DNA from: Bacillota bacterium
GTDB lineage: Bacteria > Bacillota > Clostridia > Peptostreptococcales > Anaerovoracaceae
Assembly: GCA_016284575.1 (NCBI GenBank)
Contig: JAEEPD010000099.1
Span: 1-5,031 of the forward strand
Direction of reading: 5' to 3'
Length of the DNA stretch: 5,031 bases
The position numbers and the translations under genes were made by a program. Of the stretch, positions 1 through 4,756 are shown piece by piece (the first letter of the stretch is position 1; the number at the start of each line of letters is the position of its first letter). Below the pieces are notes generated by a model. It did no database searches and was not told where the DNA came from. It saw only the letters and a program-made list of their open reading frames with translations.

Positions 1-580
1 AGAGGGCTGCTATGTTCATGCGCTCCATATCTATGGGAAGCAGGCCCGCGGTCTGGGCGCTGTCAAGGATGAAGCTGAGCCCGTGCTCCCTGCATATCCG
101 GCCCACCTCCTCCGCCGGAGTTGCGGTGCCGCAGACATTGCTGGCGTGAAGCATGGCTATTGCTTTGGTGTTGGACTTTATCATGCCCGGAATGGCCTCG
201 GTGATGAGATTCCCCTGAGCGTCGCAGGGGATGCGGTCGAACTCCACACCGATTTTCGAAAGCTGCACTATGGGACGCATAACAGCGTTGTGCTCCATGG
301 AGCTTACAAGCACATGATCCCCCGGCTTAAGATAGCCCTTCAGGACTACGTTGAGGCTTTCCGTGATGTTTTTTGTGAAGACCACATTCTTGCAGTCCTT
401 TGCCCCGAACAGCTCCGCAAGAAGCTGACGGCATTCGAAGACCTGCTCTTCTGTGGAATATGCCGTGGCGTAAGCGCCCCTATTGATGTTGGCGCCCACC
501 TGGCACATGTAGTCATATATGGCCTTTGGCACTGCCTCGGGCTTGGGGAAGCTGGTGCTTCCGTTATCCAGATAGATCAT
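1..580 (-). CDS. Class V PLP-dependent aminotransferase, cysteine desulfurase/selenocysteine lyase type (3' part missing)
   Basis: Reading the minus strand from ATG at 580-578 gives 193 open codons that run off the window edge. The ribosome binding site GGAGGAG (plus positions 587-593) lies 6 nt upstream and decides the start. The N-terminus reads MIYLDNGSTSFPKP, typical of the class V cysteine desulfurase family (NifS/SufS fold; the best fit I recall is the TIGR01977-type subfamily). By alignment, His97 in the SMEHNAVMRP segment should stack on the PLP ring, and Asp173 and Gln176 in DSAQTAG should contact its pyridine nitrogen and O3'. The PLP-binding lysine (usually in a TGHK-like motif) and the mobile-loop Cys lie beyond the edge, so desulfurase versus selenocysteine lyase activity cannot be judged. 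Full-length relatives have about 380 residues. Its divergent position beside yedE and selD suggests that it supplies selenium or sulfur to that pathway; this is inference. Confidence 0.9.
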   Translation of the reverse strand, partial: MIYLDNGSTSFPKPEAVPKAIYDYMCQVGANINRGAYATAYSTEEQVFECRQLLAELFGAKDCKNVVFTKNITESLNVVLKGYLKPGDHVLVSSMEHNAVMRPIVQLSKIGVEFDRIPCDAQGNLITEAIPGMIKSNTKAIAMLHASNVCGTATPAEEVGRICREHGLSFILDSAQTAGLLPIDMERMNIAAL

Positions 581-606
581 TGAATTCTCCTCCACTCGCG
601 TAGCAA

Positions 607-636
607 AGTATACCATGGTTCTCACAAAAACTTCAA
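607..636 (-). promoter_or_regulatory. Putative sigma-70 promoter of the class V aminotransferase gene
   Basis: On the minus strand, TTGAAG (plus 636-631) and TATACT (plus 612-607) are separated by 18 bp. They match 4/6 and 5/6 of the sigma-70 consensus. Transcription would begin near plus position 600, giving a leader of about 20 nt that contains the GGAGGAG site. This is a visual match only. Confidence 0.45.
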
Positions 637-804
637 TAAATAAATCAAAACATTTGATAAATATGTATATCCCTTTTCGATTTATATCGAAGTTAAATCG
701 TAATTATTAATAAAGCTACGCAATTTATCAACTCTGCCTATAATTCTGACTATTTATCACCGAATTTACATGGTTAAAATACTGTCAGAATGCTAAATTA
801 ATCG
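637..804. other. AT-rich divergent spacer with small dyads and repeated octamers
   Basis: This is the central part of the spacer between the divergent aminotransferase and yedE genes. No open frame looks coding. Two short perfect dyads are visible: ATCAAA-ACA-TTTGAT at 644-658 and TTCGAT-TTAT-ATCGAA at 676-691. The octamer ATTTATCA occurs at 723-730 and 752-759, and inverted at 655-662. The two direct copies flank a perfect TATAAT at 739-744, which lacks a recognisable -35 box at the right distance. The region could hold operator sites for a regulator of both transcripts, but AT-rich DNA produces such patterns by chance. Confidence 0.35.
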
Positions 805-813
805 TGTTATATT
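805..813 (+). promoter_or_regulatory. Putative extended -10 promoter for yedE
   Basis: TGT-TATATT is an extended -10 element (TGn plus a 5/6 match to TATAAT). No convincing -35 is present, as extended -10 promoters allow. Transcription would start near 820 and give a leader of about 23 nt containing GGAGG (831-835). The alternative TATAAT at 739-744 would give a leader of nearly 100 nt. Neither has been tested. Confidence 0.35.
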
Positions 814-842
814 TTTCTTTAATAAATATCGGAGGTTTTTAA

Positions 843-1901
843 ATGAGTGACAAGAAAGAAAGAACTCTGATCATCGCCGCCGGCGCCATCGTAGGCCTGT
901 TCGGCGCACTGCTGGTCAAGTTCGGTAACCCCAAGAACATGGGCTTCTGCATCGCATGCTTCCTCAGAGACATCGCAGGCGCAGTAGGCCTTCACAAGGC
1001 AGCCGTTGTACAGTACATCCGTCCCGAGATCATCGGCCTGGTGCTGGGCGCCTTCATCATCGCACTGGCAACAAAGGAATTCAAGCCCAAGGGCGGCTCC
1101 TCCCCCTTCACCAGATTCTTCCTGGCCTTCTTCGTAATGGTGGGTGCTCTGGTATTCCTGGGCTGCCCCTTAAGAATGGTGCTCAGAATGGCAGGCGGAG
1201 ACCTGAACGCATACATCGGATTCGTCGGCTTCGTCTGCGGAATTCTCTGCGGCGTATTCTTCCTGAACAAGGGCTTCTCCCTGAAGAGAAGCTATGCACA
1301 GCCCGCCCTTGAAGGCGCAGGCATCTCCATCGTGATGGTTGCCCTTCTGGTACTGCTGGTTGCAGCTCCCGCATTCATCGCCTTCTCCGAGAGCGGCCCG
1401 GGCTCCATGAGAGCACCTCTGGCCATCGCTCTTTGCGCAGGCCTCATCGTAGGTGCAGCAGCTCAGAAGTCCAGACTCTGCATGGTCGGCGGAATCAGAG
1501 ACGTGGTCCTCTTCAAGGATTTCAAGCTCATCACCGGTTTTGCTGTTATCTTCGTTGTCTGCCTCATCGCAAACCTGGCCCTTGGCAACTTCAAGCTCAG
1601 CATGGCTGAACAGCCCGTAGCCCACACCGAATCCCTGTGGAACTTCCTGGGCCTCTTCCTGGTAGGCCTCGGCTCCTGCCTCCTGGGCGGCTGCCCCCTG
1701 CGTCAGCTCATCCTTGCCGGCGAAGGCAATGGCGACAGCGCAGTTGCAGTGCTCGGCTTCATCGTAGGCGCAGCCTTCTGCCACAACTTCGGCCTTGCAA
1801 GCTCCGGTAACGGCACCACTCCCGCAGGCCGCATCGCCTGCATCATCGGCATCGCAGTATGCGCCATCATCGGCTTCATGAACCTGAACAACGATCAGTA
1901 G
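843..1901 (+). CDS. yedE: YedE-family putative selenium transporter (YeeE/YedE membrane protein)
   Basis: This 352-residue integral membrane protein is expected to move a selenium or sulfur compound across the cytoplasmic membrane. The start is set by GGAGG at 831-835, 7 nt before ATG. About nine or ten hydrophobic segments are visible, roughly at 9-27, 58-77, 91-107, 122-140, 159-181, 191-209, 229-247, 266-286, 301-314 and 330-346. The protein is an internal duplication: GFCIACFLRD (Cys36, Cys39) and GCPLRMVLRMAGGD (Cys108) in the first half are matched by RLCMVGGIRD (Cys213) and GGCPLRQLILAGEGNGD (Cys284) in the second. In the characterised YeeE thiosulfate transporters, conserved cysteines of this kind line the substrate path. 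Assignment to the selenium subgroup rests on gene context (yedF, DUF3343 and selD follow) and on length. The substrate is not shown by the sequence. Codon use is strongly biased: 28 of 29 Ile codons are ATC and none is ATA. Confidence 0.88.
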   Translation: MSDKKERTLIIAAGAIVGLFGALLVKFGNPKNMGFCIACFLRDIAGAVGLHKAAVVQYIRPEIIGLVLGAFIIALATKEFKPKGGSSPFTRFFLAFFVMVGALVFLGCPLRMVLRMAGGDLNAYIGFVGFVCGILCGVFFLNKGFSLKRSYAQPALEGAGISIVMVALLVLLVAAPAFIAFSESGPGSMRAPLAIALCAGLIVGAAAQKSRLCMVGGIRDVVLFKDFKLITGFAVIFVVCLIANLALGNFKLSMAEQPVAHTESLWNFLGLFLVGLGSCLLGGCPLRQLILAGEGNGDSAVAVLGFIVGAAFCHNFGLASSGNGTTPAGRIACIIGIAVCAIIGFMNLNNDQ

Positions 1902-1932
1902 CTGTTCTGAGCTTCAGTATTTAAGGCACAGT

Positions 1933-1960
1933 ATTGCAGCGGCACACAGCCCGCGGCAAT
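1933..1960 (+). repeat. Intercistronic stem-loop between yedE and yedF
   Basis: ATTGCAGCGG (1933-1942) and CCGCGGCAAT (1951-1960) form a 10-bp stem with a single A/G mismatch around an 8-nt loop. No T-tract follows; the next bases lead straight into the yedF ribosome binding site. A terminator is therefore unlikely. It may act as an RNA processing or stability element that sets a different yield for yedE and the genes after it. The fold is seen in the sequence; the role is inferred. Confidence 0.5.
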
Positions 1961-1980
1961 GATAAATAAAGGAGTAAGAC

Positions 1981-2187
1981 ATGAAAACAGTAGATGCAAG
2001 AGGCCTTTCCTGCCCCCAGCCCGTCATCCTTCTCAAGAAGGCCATGGGCAGCAAGGAAAATGCTTACGAGCTTATAGCAGATTCTCAGACTGTTGTTGAA
2101 AATTGCACTAGATTTGCCAAGTCTCAGGGGTATAATGTAAGTGTAAACGACAACGGAGGAGAGTTCAAACTCAGCATTACCAAGTAA
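1981..2187 (+). CDS. yedF: TusA/SirA-fold sulfurtransferase-like protein of the YedF type
   Basis: This is a 68-residue soluble protein. GGAG at 1971-1974, 6 nt before ATG, sets the start. The N-terminal VDARGLSCPQPVILLKKA is the TusA/SirA signature, with the family's single persulfide-carrying cysteine at Cys11 inside the CPxP motif. The remainder fits the small two-layer TusA fold (acidic middle, VVENCTRFAKSQGY, ending in FKLSITK). TusA-family proteins pass sulfur as a protein persulfide. In selenium gene clusters the YedF branch is linked to selenium delivery, though its biochemistry is not settled. Full YedF proteins of the selenium type are near 200 residues with an extra C-terminal domain, so this is a one-domain version. 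It lies 79 nt after yedE and 1 nt before the DUF3343 gene, pointing to one transcript. It could equally be called a generic TusA protein; the context favours YedF. Confidence 0.85.
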   Translation: MKTVDARGLSCPQPVILLKKAMGSKENAYELIADSQTVVENCTRFAKSQGYNVSVNDNGGEFKLSITK

Positions 2188-2188
2188 G

Positions 2189-2434
2189 ATGACCTACATA
2201 GCCACCTTTTTCTCCCACTTCGGGACCATAAAATTCAAGAAGCTCTGCGATTCCAAGGGCCTGCCCGCCAAGGCCATGCCAGTGCCCCGCTCGCTGTCCA
2301 GCAGCTGCGGCACCTGCGTGCGCTTCGAGTGCGAGGACCTGAGCATCTTCAGCGAATATCCCGGCGAACTGGACAAAATAGCCCTTCAGGAGGGAAACGG
2401 CTACCGCGAGGTCTACAATTCTTCGGAAAGCTAA
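2189..2434 (+). CDS. DUF3343 family putative Se/S carrier protein
   Basis: This 81-residue protein matches the DUF3343 family (Pfam PF11823, now described as putative Se/S carrier-like). The diagnostic segment is PVPRSLSSSCGTCVRF at about 31-46, with Cys40 and Cys43 forming a CxxC pair. Cys20 and Cys48 are further cysteines. The N-terminal part (ATFFSHFGTIKFKKLCDSKG) fits the first strand and helix of the family, in which a side-chain-rich helix precedes a Pro-Arg turn. ATG at 2189 starts one base after the yedF stop. The nearest purine-rich stretch (GGAGGA, 2155-2160) is too far upstream to serve it, so translation probably depends on ribosomes finishing yedF. No in-frame upstream start codon was found close by. 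It is linked to selenium metabolism by gene neighbourhood across many genomes; the exact chemistry is unknown. Confidence 0.85.
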   Translation: MTYIATFFSHFGTIKFKKLCDSKGLPAKAMPVPRSLSSSCGTCVRFECEDLSIFSEYPGELDKIALQEGNGYREVYNSSES

Positions 2435-2435
2435 A

Positions 2436-2464
2436 TTTACTTAAAAGAAATAATGGTGTAAAAT
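2436..2464 (+). promoter_or_regulatory. Putative sigma-70 promoter for selD
   Basis: TTTACT (2436-2441) and TAAAAT (2459-2464) are 17 bp apart and match the -35 and -10 consensus at 4/6 and 5/6. The -10 box overlaps the left arm of the inverted repeat at 2461-2499. A start near 2471 would leave most of the left arm out of the selD message, so the hairpin would form only in read-through RNA from yedE-yedF. Visual match only. Confidence 0.4.
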
Positions 2465-2503
2465 GTATCCTGCAGAGATGCTTTCTGCAGGATACATTTA
2501 TAT
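2461..2503 (+). terminator. 16-bp perfect inverted repeat, possible terminator or attenuator before selD
   Basis: AAATGTATCCTGCAGA (2461-2476) and its exact complement (2484-2499) form a 16-bp stem with a 7-nt loop, followed by the weak tract TTTATAT. The stem is strong, but the U-run is interrupted, so termination may be partial. It sits between the DUF3343 stop and the selD ribosome binding site. An alternative is a stability element or a protein-binding dyad. Confidence 0.55.
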
Positions 2504-2521
2504 GAATGAAAAGGATCCGCC

Positions 2522-3574
2522 ATGGACGAAAAAGAAAAAATCAGACTTACCGAGATGGCAAGCTGCTCCGGATGAGGTGCCAAGCTGGGAGCAGGTCTGC
2601 TCTCAAGGCTTCTGGAGGGCTTCAAAACTCCATACGATGAAAAGCTAATAGTGGGCTACGACAAGAGCGACGATGCCAGCGTCTACAAGATCTCAGAGGA
2701 TACCGCTGTCATCAATACCACGGACTTTTTCCCGCCCATAGTGGACGACCCCTACCTTTTCGGACAGATCGCAGCGGCCAATGCCATCAGCGACGTCTAC
2801 GCCATGGGAGGCGTACCAAAGCTGGCGCTGAACGTGATGACTGTGCCTAAAAGCCTCGATATGGACACCGTAAGGGAGATCCTAAGAGGCGGCTATGACA
2901 AAGCCATGGAGGCCGGAGTGATAATCACAGGAGGCCACACCATAAACAGCGAGGAGCCCATCTACGGCCTTGCTGTGACGGGCTTCGTGCACCCGGACAA
3001 GGTGCTGTCCAATTCGGCGGCAAGGCCGGGAGACGCACTGATCCTTACCAAGAGGCTGGGGACAGGCATCATAACCACCGCAGCCAAGGCTGACGCTGAT
3101 ATGGTGGACAGCCAGGTCCTTGAAAGCGTCTATGCCCAGATGGCCACCCTCAACAAATACGCCGCAGAGGTGATGGCGGATTTTGATGTGCACAGCTGCA
3201 CTGATATAACAGGCTTCGGCCTTGTGGGCCACGCCTGCGAGATGGCCATGGGCAGCGCCACGAGCATACACATCCAGGCCGAAGGCCTCAATTACTACAA
3301 GGATGCCATGGAATTTGCGGACATGGGCCTCATTCCCGCCGGCGCCTACAATAACAGGGACTACACAAAGGGCAAGGTACTGAATGAATCAGGCATCCCC
3401 CTGGCCCTGGAGGACATACTCTACGATCCCCAGACCAGCGGAGGCCTTCTGATAGCCCTGCCCATGGACCAGGCAGAGGCATGCCTTAAGCGCATGGCGG
3501 CAGCCGGGGTCACAGCCTGTAAAGCAGGTTTTGTAACAGAGGCTGATGATTACGAAATTTATATTGAAAAATAA
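2522..3574 (+). CDS. selD: Selenide, water dikinase (selenophosphate synthetase), selenocysteine-containing
   Basis: SelD makes selenophosphate from selenide, ATP and water in the cytoplasm, the selenium donor for Sec-tRNA and other selenium products. The frame opens at ATG 2522, 6 nt after AAGGA (2511-2515), and continues through TGA at 2573-2575 to TAA at 3574, giving 350 residues, close to E. coli SelD (347). The start MDEKEKIRLTEM resembles the E. coli N-terminus. The active-site loop reads SCSGUGAKLGAG: Sec18 falls on E. coli Cys17 and Lys21 on Lys20. Metal and ATP ligands are kept: Asp51 (SDDASVY), Asp68 (NTTDFFPPIVDDP), Asn87 and Asp91 (NAISDVYAMGG), GGHTIN with EPIYGLAVTG, and Asp228 in TDITGFGLVGH. 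A caller that treats TGA as stop would begin at GTG 2651 and lose the catalytic loop. It follows DUF3343 by 87 nt and is followed by its own terminator. Function requires selA, selB and selC elsewhere in the genome. Confidence 0.95.
2573..2575 (+). other. In-frame TGA read as selenocysteine (Sec18 of SelD)
   Basis: The TGA lies between GGA and GGT in the active-site loop, where SelD proteins carry either Cys or Sec. SelD homology is continuous on both sides in the same frame, so a frameshift or a pseudogene need not be assumed. Confidence 0.93.
2576..2612 (+). promoter_or_regulatory. Bacterial SECIS element in selD
   Basis: Directly after the TGA, GGGAGCA (2587-2593) pairs with UGCUCUC (2598-2604) over 7 bp, including one G-U pair, closing the tetraloop GGUC (2594-2597). 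U2586-A2605 adds one pair. Below an uneven internal loop, GCC (2579-2581) can pair with GGC (2607-2609). The GGUC loop begins 18 nt after the TGA. From memory, E. coli fdhF, the reference SECIS bound by SelB, has the same GCAGGUCUGC tip and the same 18-nt spacing. The hairpin lies inside the coding region, as bacterial SECIS elements do. Confidence 0.88.
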
Positions 3575-3592
3575 AATAAAGGCGCCTATAAT
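3564..3592 (+). promoter_or_regulatory. Near-consensus sigma-70 promoter for the EIIC-like gene, nested in the selD end
   Basis: TTGAAA (3564-3569, 5/6) and TATAAT (3587-3592, 6/6) are exactly 17 bp apart. The -35 lies in the last codons of selD, and the -10 occupies the inner stem and loop of the selD terminator. Transcription would begin near 3599, just after the hairpin, giving a leader of about 48 nt to the ATG at 3647. Confidence 0.6.
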
Positions 3593-3607
3593 TAGGCGTT
3601 TTGTTTT
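3579..3607 (+). terminator. Rho-independent terminator of selD
   Basis: CGCCTA (3583-3588) and TAGGCG (3593-3598) form a 6-bp stem with a TAAT loop. The stem can be extended by two G-U and two A-U pairs on the outside, and TTTTGTTTT (3599-3607) follows. It starts a few bases after the selD stop codon. Confidence 0.8.
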
Positions 3608-3619
3608 AAAGGAATTATT

Positions 3620-3637
3620 CGTTATACAAAGTATACG
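3620..3637 (+). promoter_or_regulatory. Small dyad just before the EIIC ribosome binding site
   Basis: TATAC-AAA-GTATA (3623-3635) is a perfect dyad that extends to CGT/ACG on the outside if one T is bulged. It abuts GGAGG (3637-3641). It could be an operator downstream of the transcription start, or a small leader hairpin affecting ribosome access. Only the symmetry is seen. Confidence 0.3.
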
Positions 3638-3646
3638 GAGGCAAAA

Positions 3647-4657
3647 ATGTTCGTATTTTTCAAAGGCATACTGTGCCTGATCGCTGTGATCATCTTCTTC
3701 AGCCTCATCAGCCTTAAAGCCCCCCTGGGCGACAAGGCCATGAGCGGCGTTGCTAATGCAGCGGTCTGCAGCTTCCTGGTGGAAGCCATCTTTAAATACA
3801 TCCTGGGCGACTTCGCCGGGATCGCATTCTTCGGAGCCGTGGGAACGGCCTCCGGCAGCATGGGCGGCCCCGCAGCAGCCCTTCTGGTTGGCATCGCCAT
3901 GGGCACCAACCCCATCTACGCGGCAGCCGGCGCTCTGGCTGTTGCAGGCTACGGCATCCTGCCGGGCTTTCTGGCAGGCTACCTGATGCACTTCCTTGTG
4001 CACTTCCTTGAAAAGCACCTGCCCAGCGGCATCGACATGATACTCTGCACCCTGGTGTCCGCAGCCACCCACTACGCAGTGGCCACCTTCACCAACCCCT
4101 ACATAACCAGCGTTCTTGGCATCATCGGCGGCGCCATCAGCGAAGCCACAGCCTTCTCACCGGTGGTGATGGGCTTCATCCTCGGCGGCCTGATGAAGGT
4201 CATCTGCACCAGCCCCATGTCCTCCATGGCCCTTACCGCCATGCTGGGCCTCACCGGCCTTCCCATGGGCATCGCGGCAGTTGCATGCTTCGGCGGCACC
4301 TTCTCCAACGGCATAGTCTTTGACAGACTGCGCATGGGAGACAGAGGCAAGGTGGTGGCAGTAATGCTCGAGCCCCTTACCCAGGCCAATATCATCACCG
4401 CAAATCCCATCATCATCTACAGCTCCAGCTTCCTTGGAGGAGCCCTCTCCGGCACAGCAGCAGCCATTTTCGGCATCGTAAACAACGCTCCCGGTACCGC
4501 AAGCCCCATCCCCGGACTCCTGGCGCCCTTCGCCTTCAACCCCCTGGGTAAGACCGCCATGGTCATGGCCATAGCCTTCTGCTGCGGCTGCCTCAGCGGC
4601 TTTATCATCTCTACCGTGGCGAAGAAGATCAACTACAAGGTAGTCATCCCCAACTAA
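3647..4657 (+). CDS. PTS EIIC-like membrane protein, PfoR type, without EIIA or EIIB
   Basis: This is a 336-residue polytopic membrane protein, full length for the PTS_EIIC_2 family (Pfam PF13303, COG3641 PfoR-like). GGAGG at 3637-3641, 5 nt before ATG, sets the start. Hydrophobic segments fill most of the chain, with glycine-rich turns (GTASGSMGGPAAA about 66-78). Family-type conserved pieces are LPSGID at 125-130, the EPLTQANIITANP region at 242-254, and NNAPGTASPIPGLLAPFAF at 279-297. The extreme C-terminus is a short basic tail. No phosphorylated His (EIIA) or Cys (EIIB) domain is fused or encoded beside it, so a standard sugar PTS role is not supported. PfoR was named from a perfringolysin regulatory effect in Clostridium perfringens, but the molecular job of the family is unclear. 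It has its own likely promoter and terminator flanks, so it may be an adjacent unit rather than part of the selenium operon. The substrate is unknown. Confidence 0.82.
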   Translation: MFVFFKGILCLIAVIIFFSLISLKAPLGDKAMSGVANAAVCSFLVEAIFKYILGDFAGIAFFGAVGTASGSMGGPAAALLVGIAMGTNPIYAAAGALAVAGYGILPGFLAGYLMHFLVHFLEKHLPSGIDMILCTLVSAATHYAVATFTNPYITSVLGIIGGAISEATAFSPVVMGFILGGLMKVICTSPMSSMALTAMLGLTGLPMGIAAVACFGGTFSNGIVFDRLRMGDRGKVVAVMLEPLTQANIITANPIIIYSSSFLGGALSGTAAAIFGIVNNAPGTASPIPGLLAPFAFNPLGKTAMVMAIAFCCGCLSGFIISTVAKKINYKVVIPN

Positions 4658-4667
4658 CACAGTTCTT

Positions 4668-4738
4668 AAAGCAGCAGGTCCCATTCGGTTAAGCAAGGGA
4701 TATATTGGACCTGAATCATTATCGGCCTGCTGCTTTTT
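4668..4738 (+). terminator. Terminator after the EIIC-like gene, with an alternative internal pairing
   Basis: AAAGCAGCAGG (4668-4678) pairs perfectly with CCTGCTGCTTT (4726-4736), and a run of five T (4734-4738) covers the end of the stem. The 47-nt loop contains GGACCTG (4707-4713), which can pair with CAGGTCC (4675-4681) instead. That pairing uses four bases of the terminator's left arm. The arrangement could be a plain terminator with a structured loop, or an attenuator controlling the next gene, which has no clear promoter of its own after the T-run. Confidence 0.65.
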
Positions 4739-4756
4739 ATATATTCAGGAGAAATT

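Noticed and set aside
83..583. Plus-strand open frame of 166 codons
   Set aside because: It lies antisense to the class V aminotransferase, whose minus-strand translation carries clear family motifs and a ribosome binding site. The plus-strand product has no recognisable family.
644..658. FNR/CRP-like site
   Set aside because: The half-sites are in the wrong orientation (ATCAA...TTGAT rather than TTGAT...ATCAA) and the spacing is 3, not 4.
1170..1784. Long minus-strand open frame of 204 codons inside yedE
   Set aside because: It is a shadow of the biased codon use of yedE. The predicted protein is low-complexity (Glu/Gly/Ala/Cys rich) with no family resemblance.
2463..2648. Plus-strand open frame of 61 codons across the selD start
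   Set aside because: It is in a different frame from selD, begins inside the inverted repeat, and overlaps the true N-terminus and SECIS of SelD.
2522..2650. TGA at 2573 as a nonsense mutation or start of a decayed gene
   Set aside because: The TGA falls exactly on the Cys/Sec position, a SECIS hairpin follows at the right distance, and all other SelD active-site residues are intact.
604..3636. Shared 10-mer CAAAGTATAC at 604-613 and 3627-3636 as a common operator
   Set aside because: Both copies are between genes, but a pair of matching 10-mers is expected by chance in 5 kb, and flanking bases agree only partly.
3389..4072. Minus-strand open frame of 227 codons spanning the selD end and the EIIC-like gene
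   Set aside because: It crosses the selD terminator and the EIIC promoter region antisense to two well-supported genes, and its translation resembles no family.
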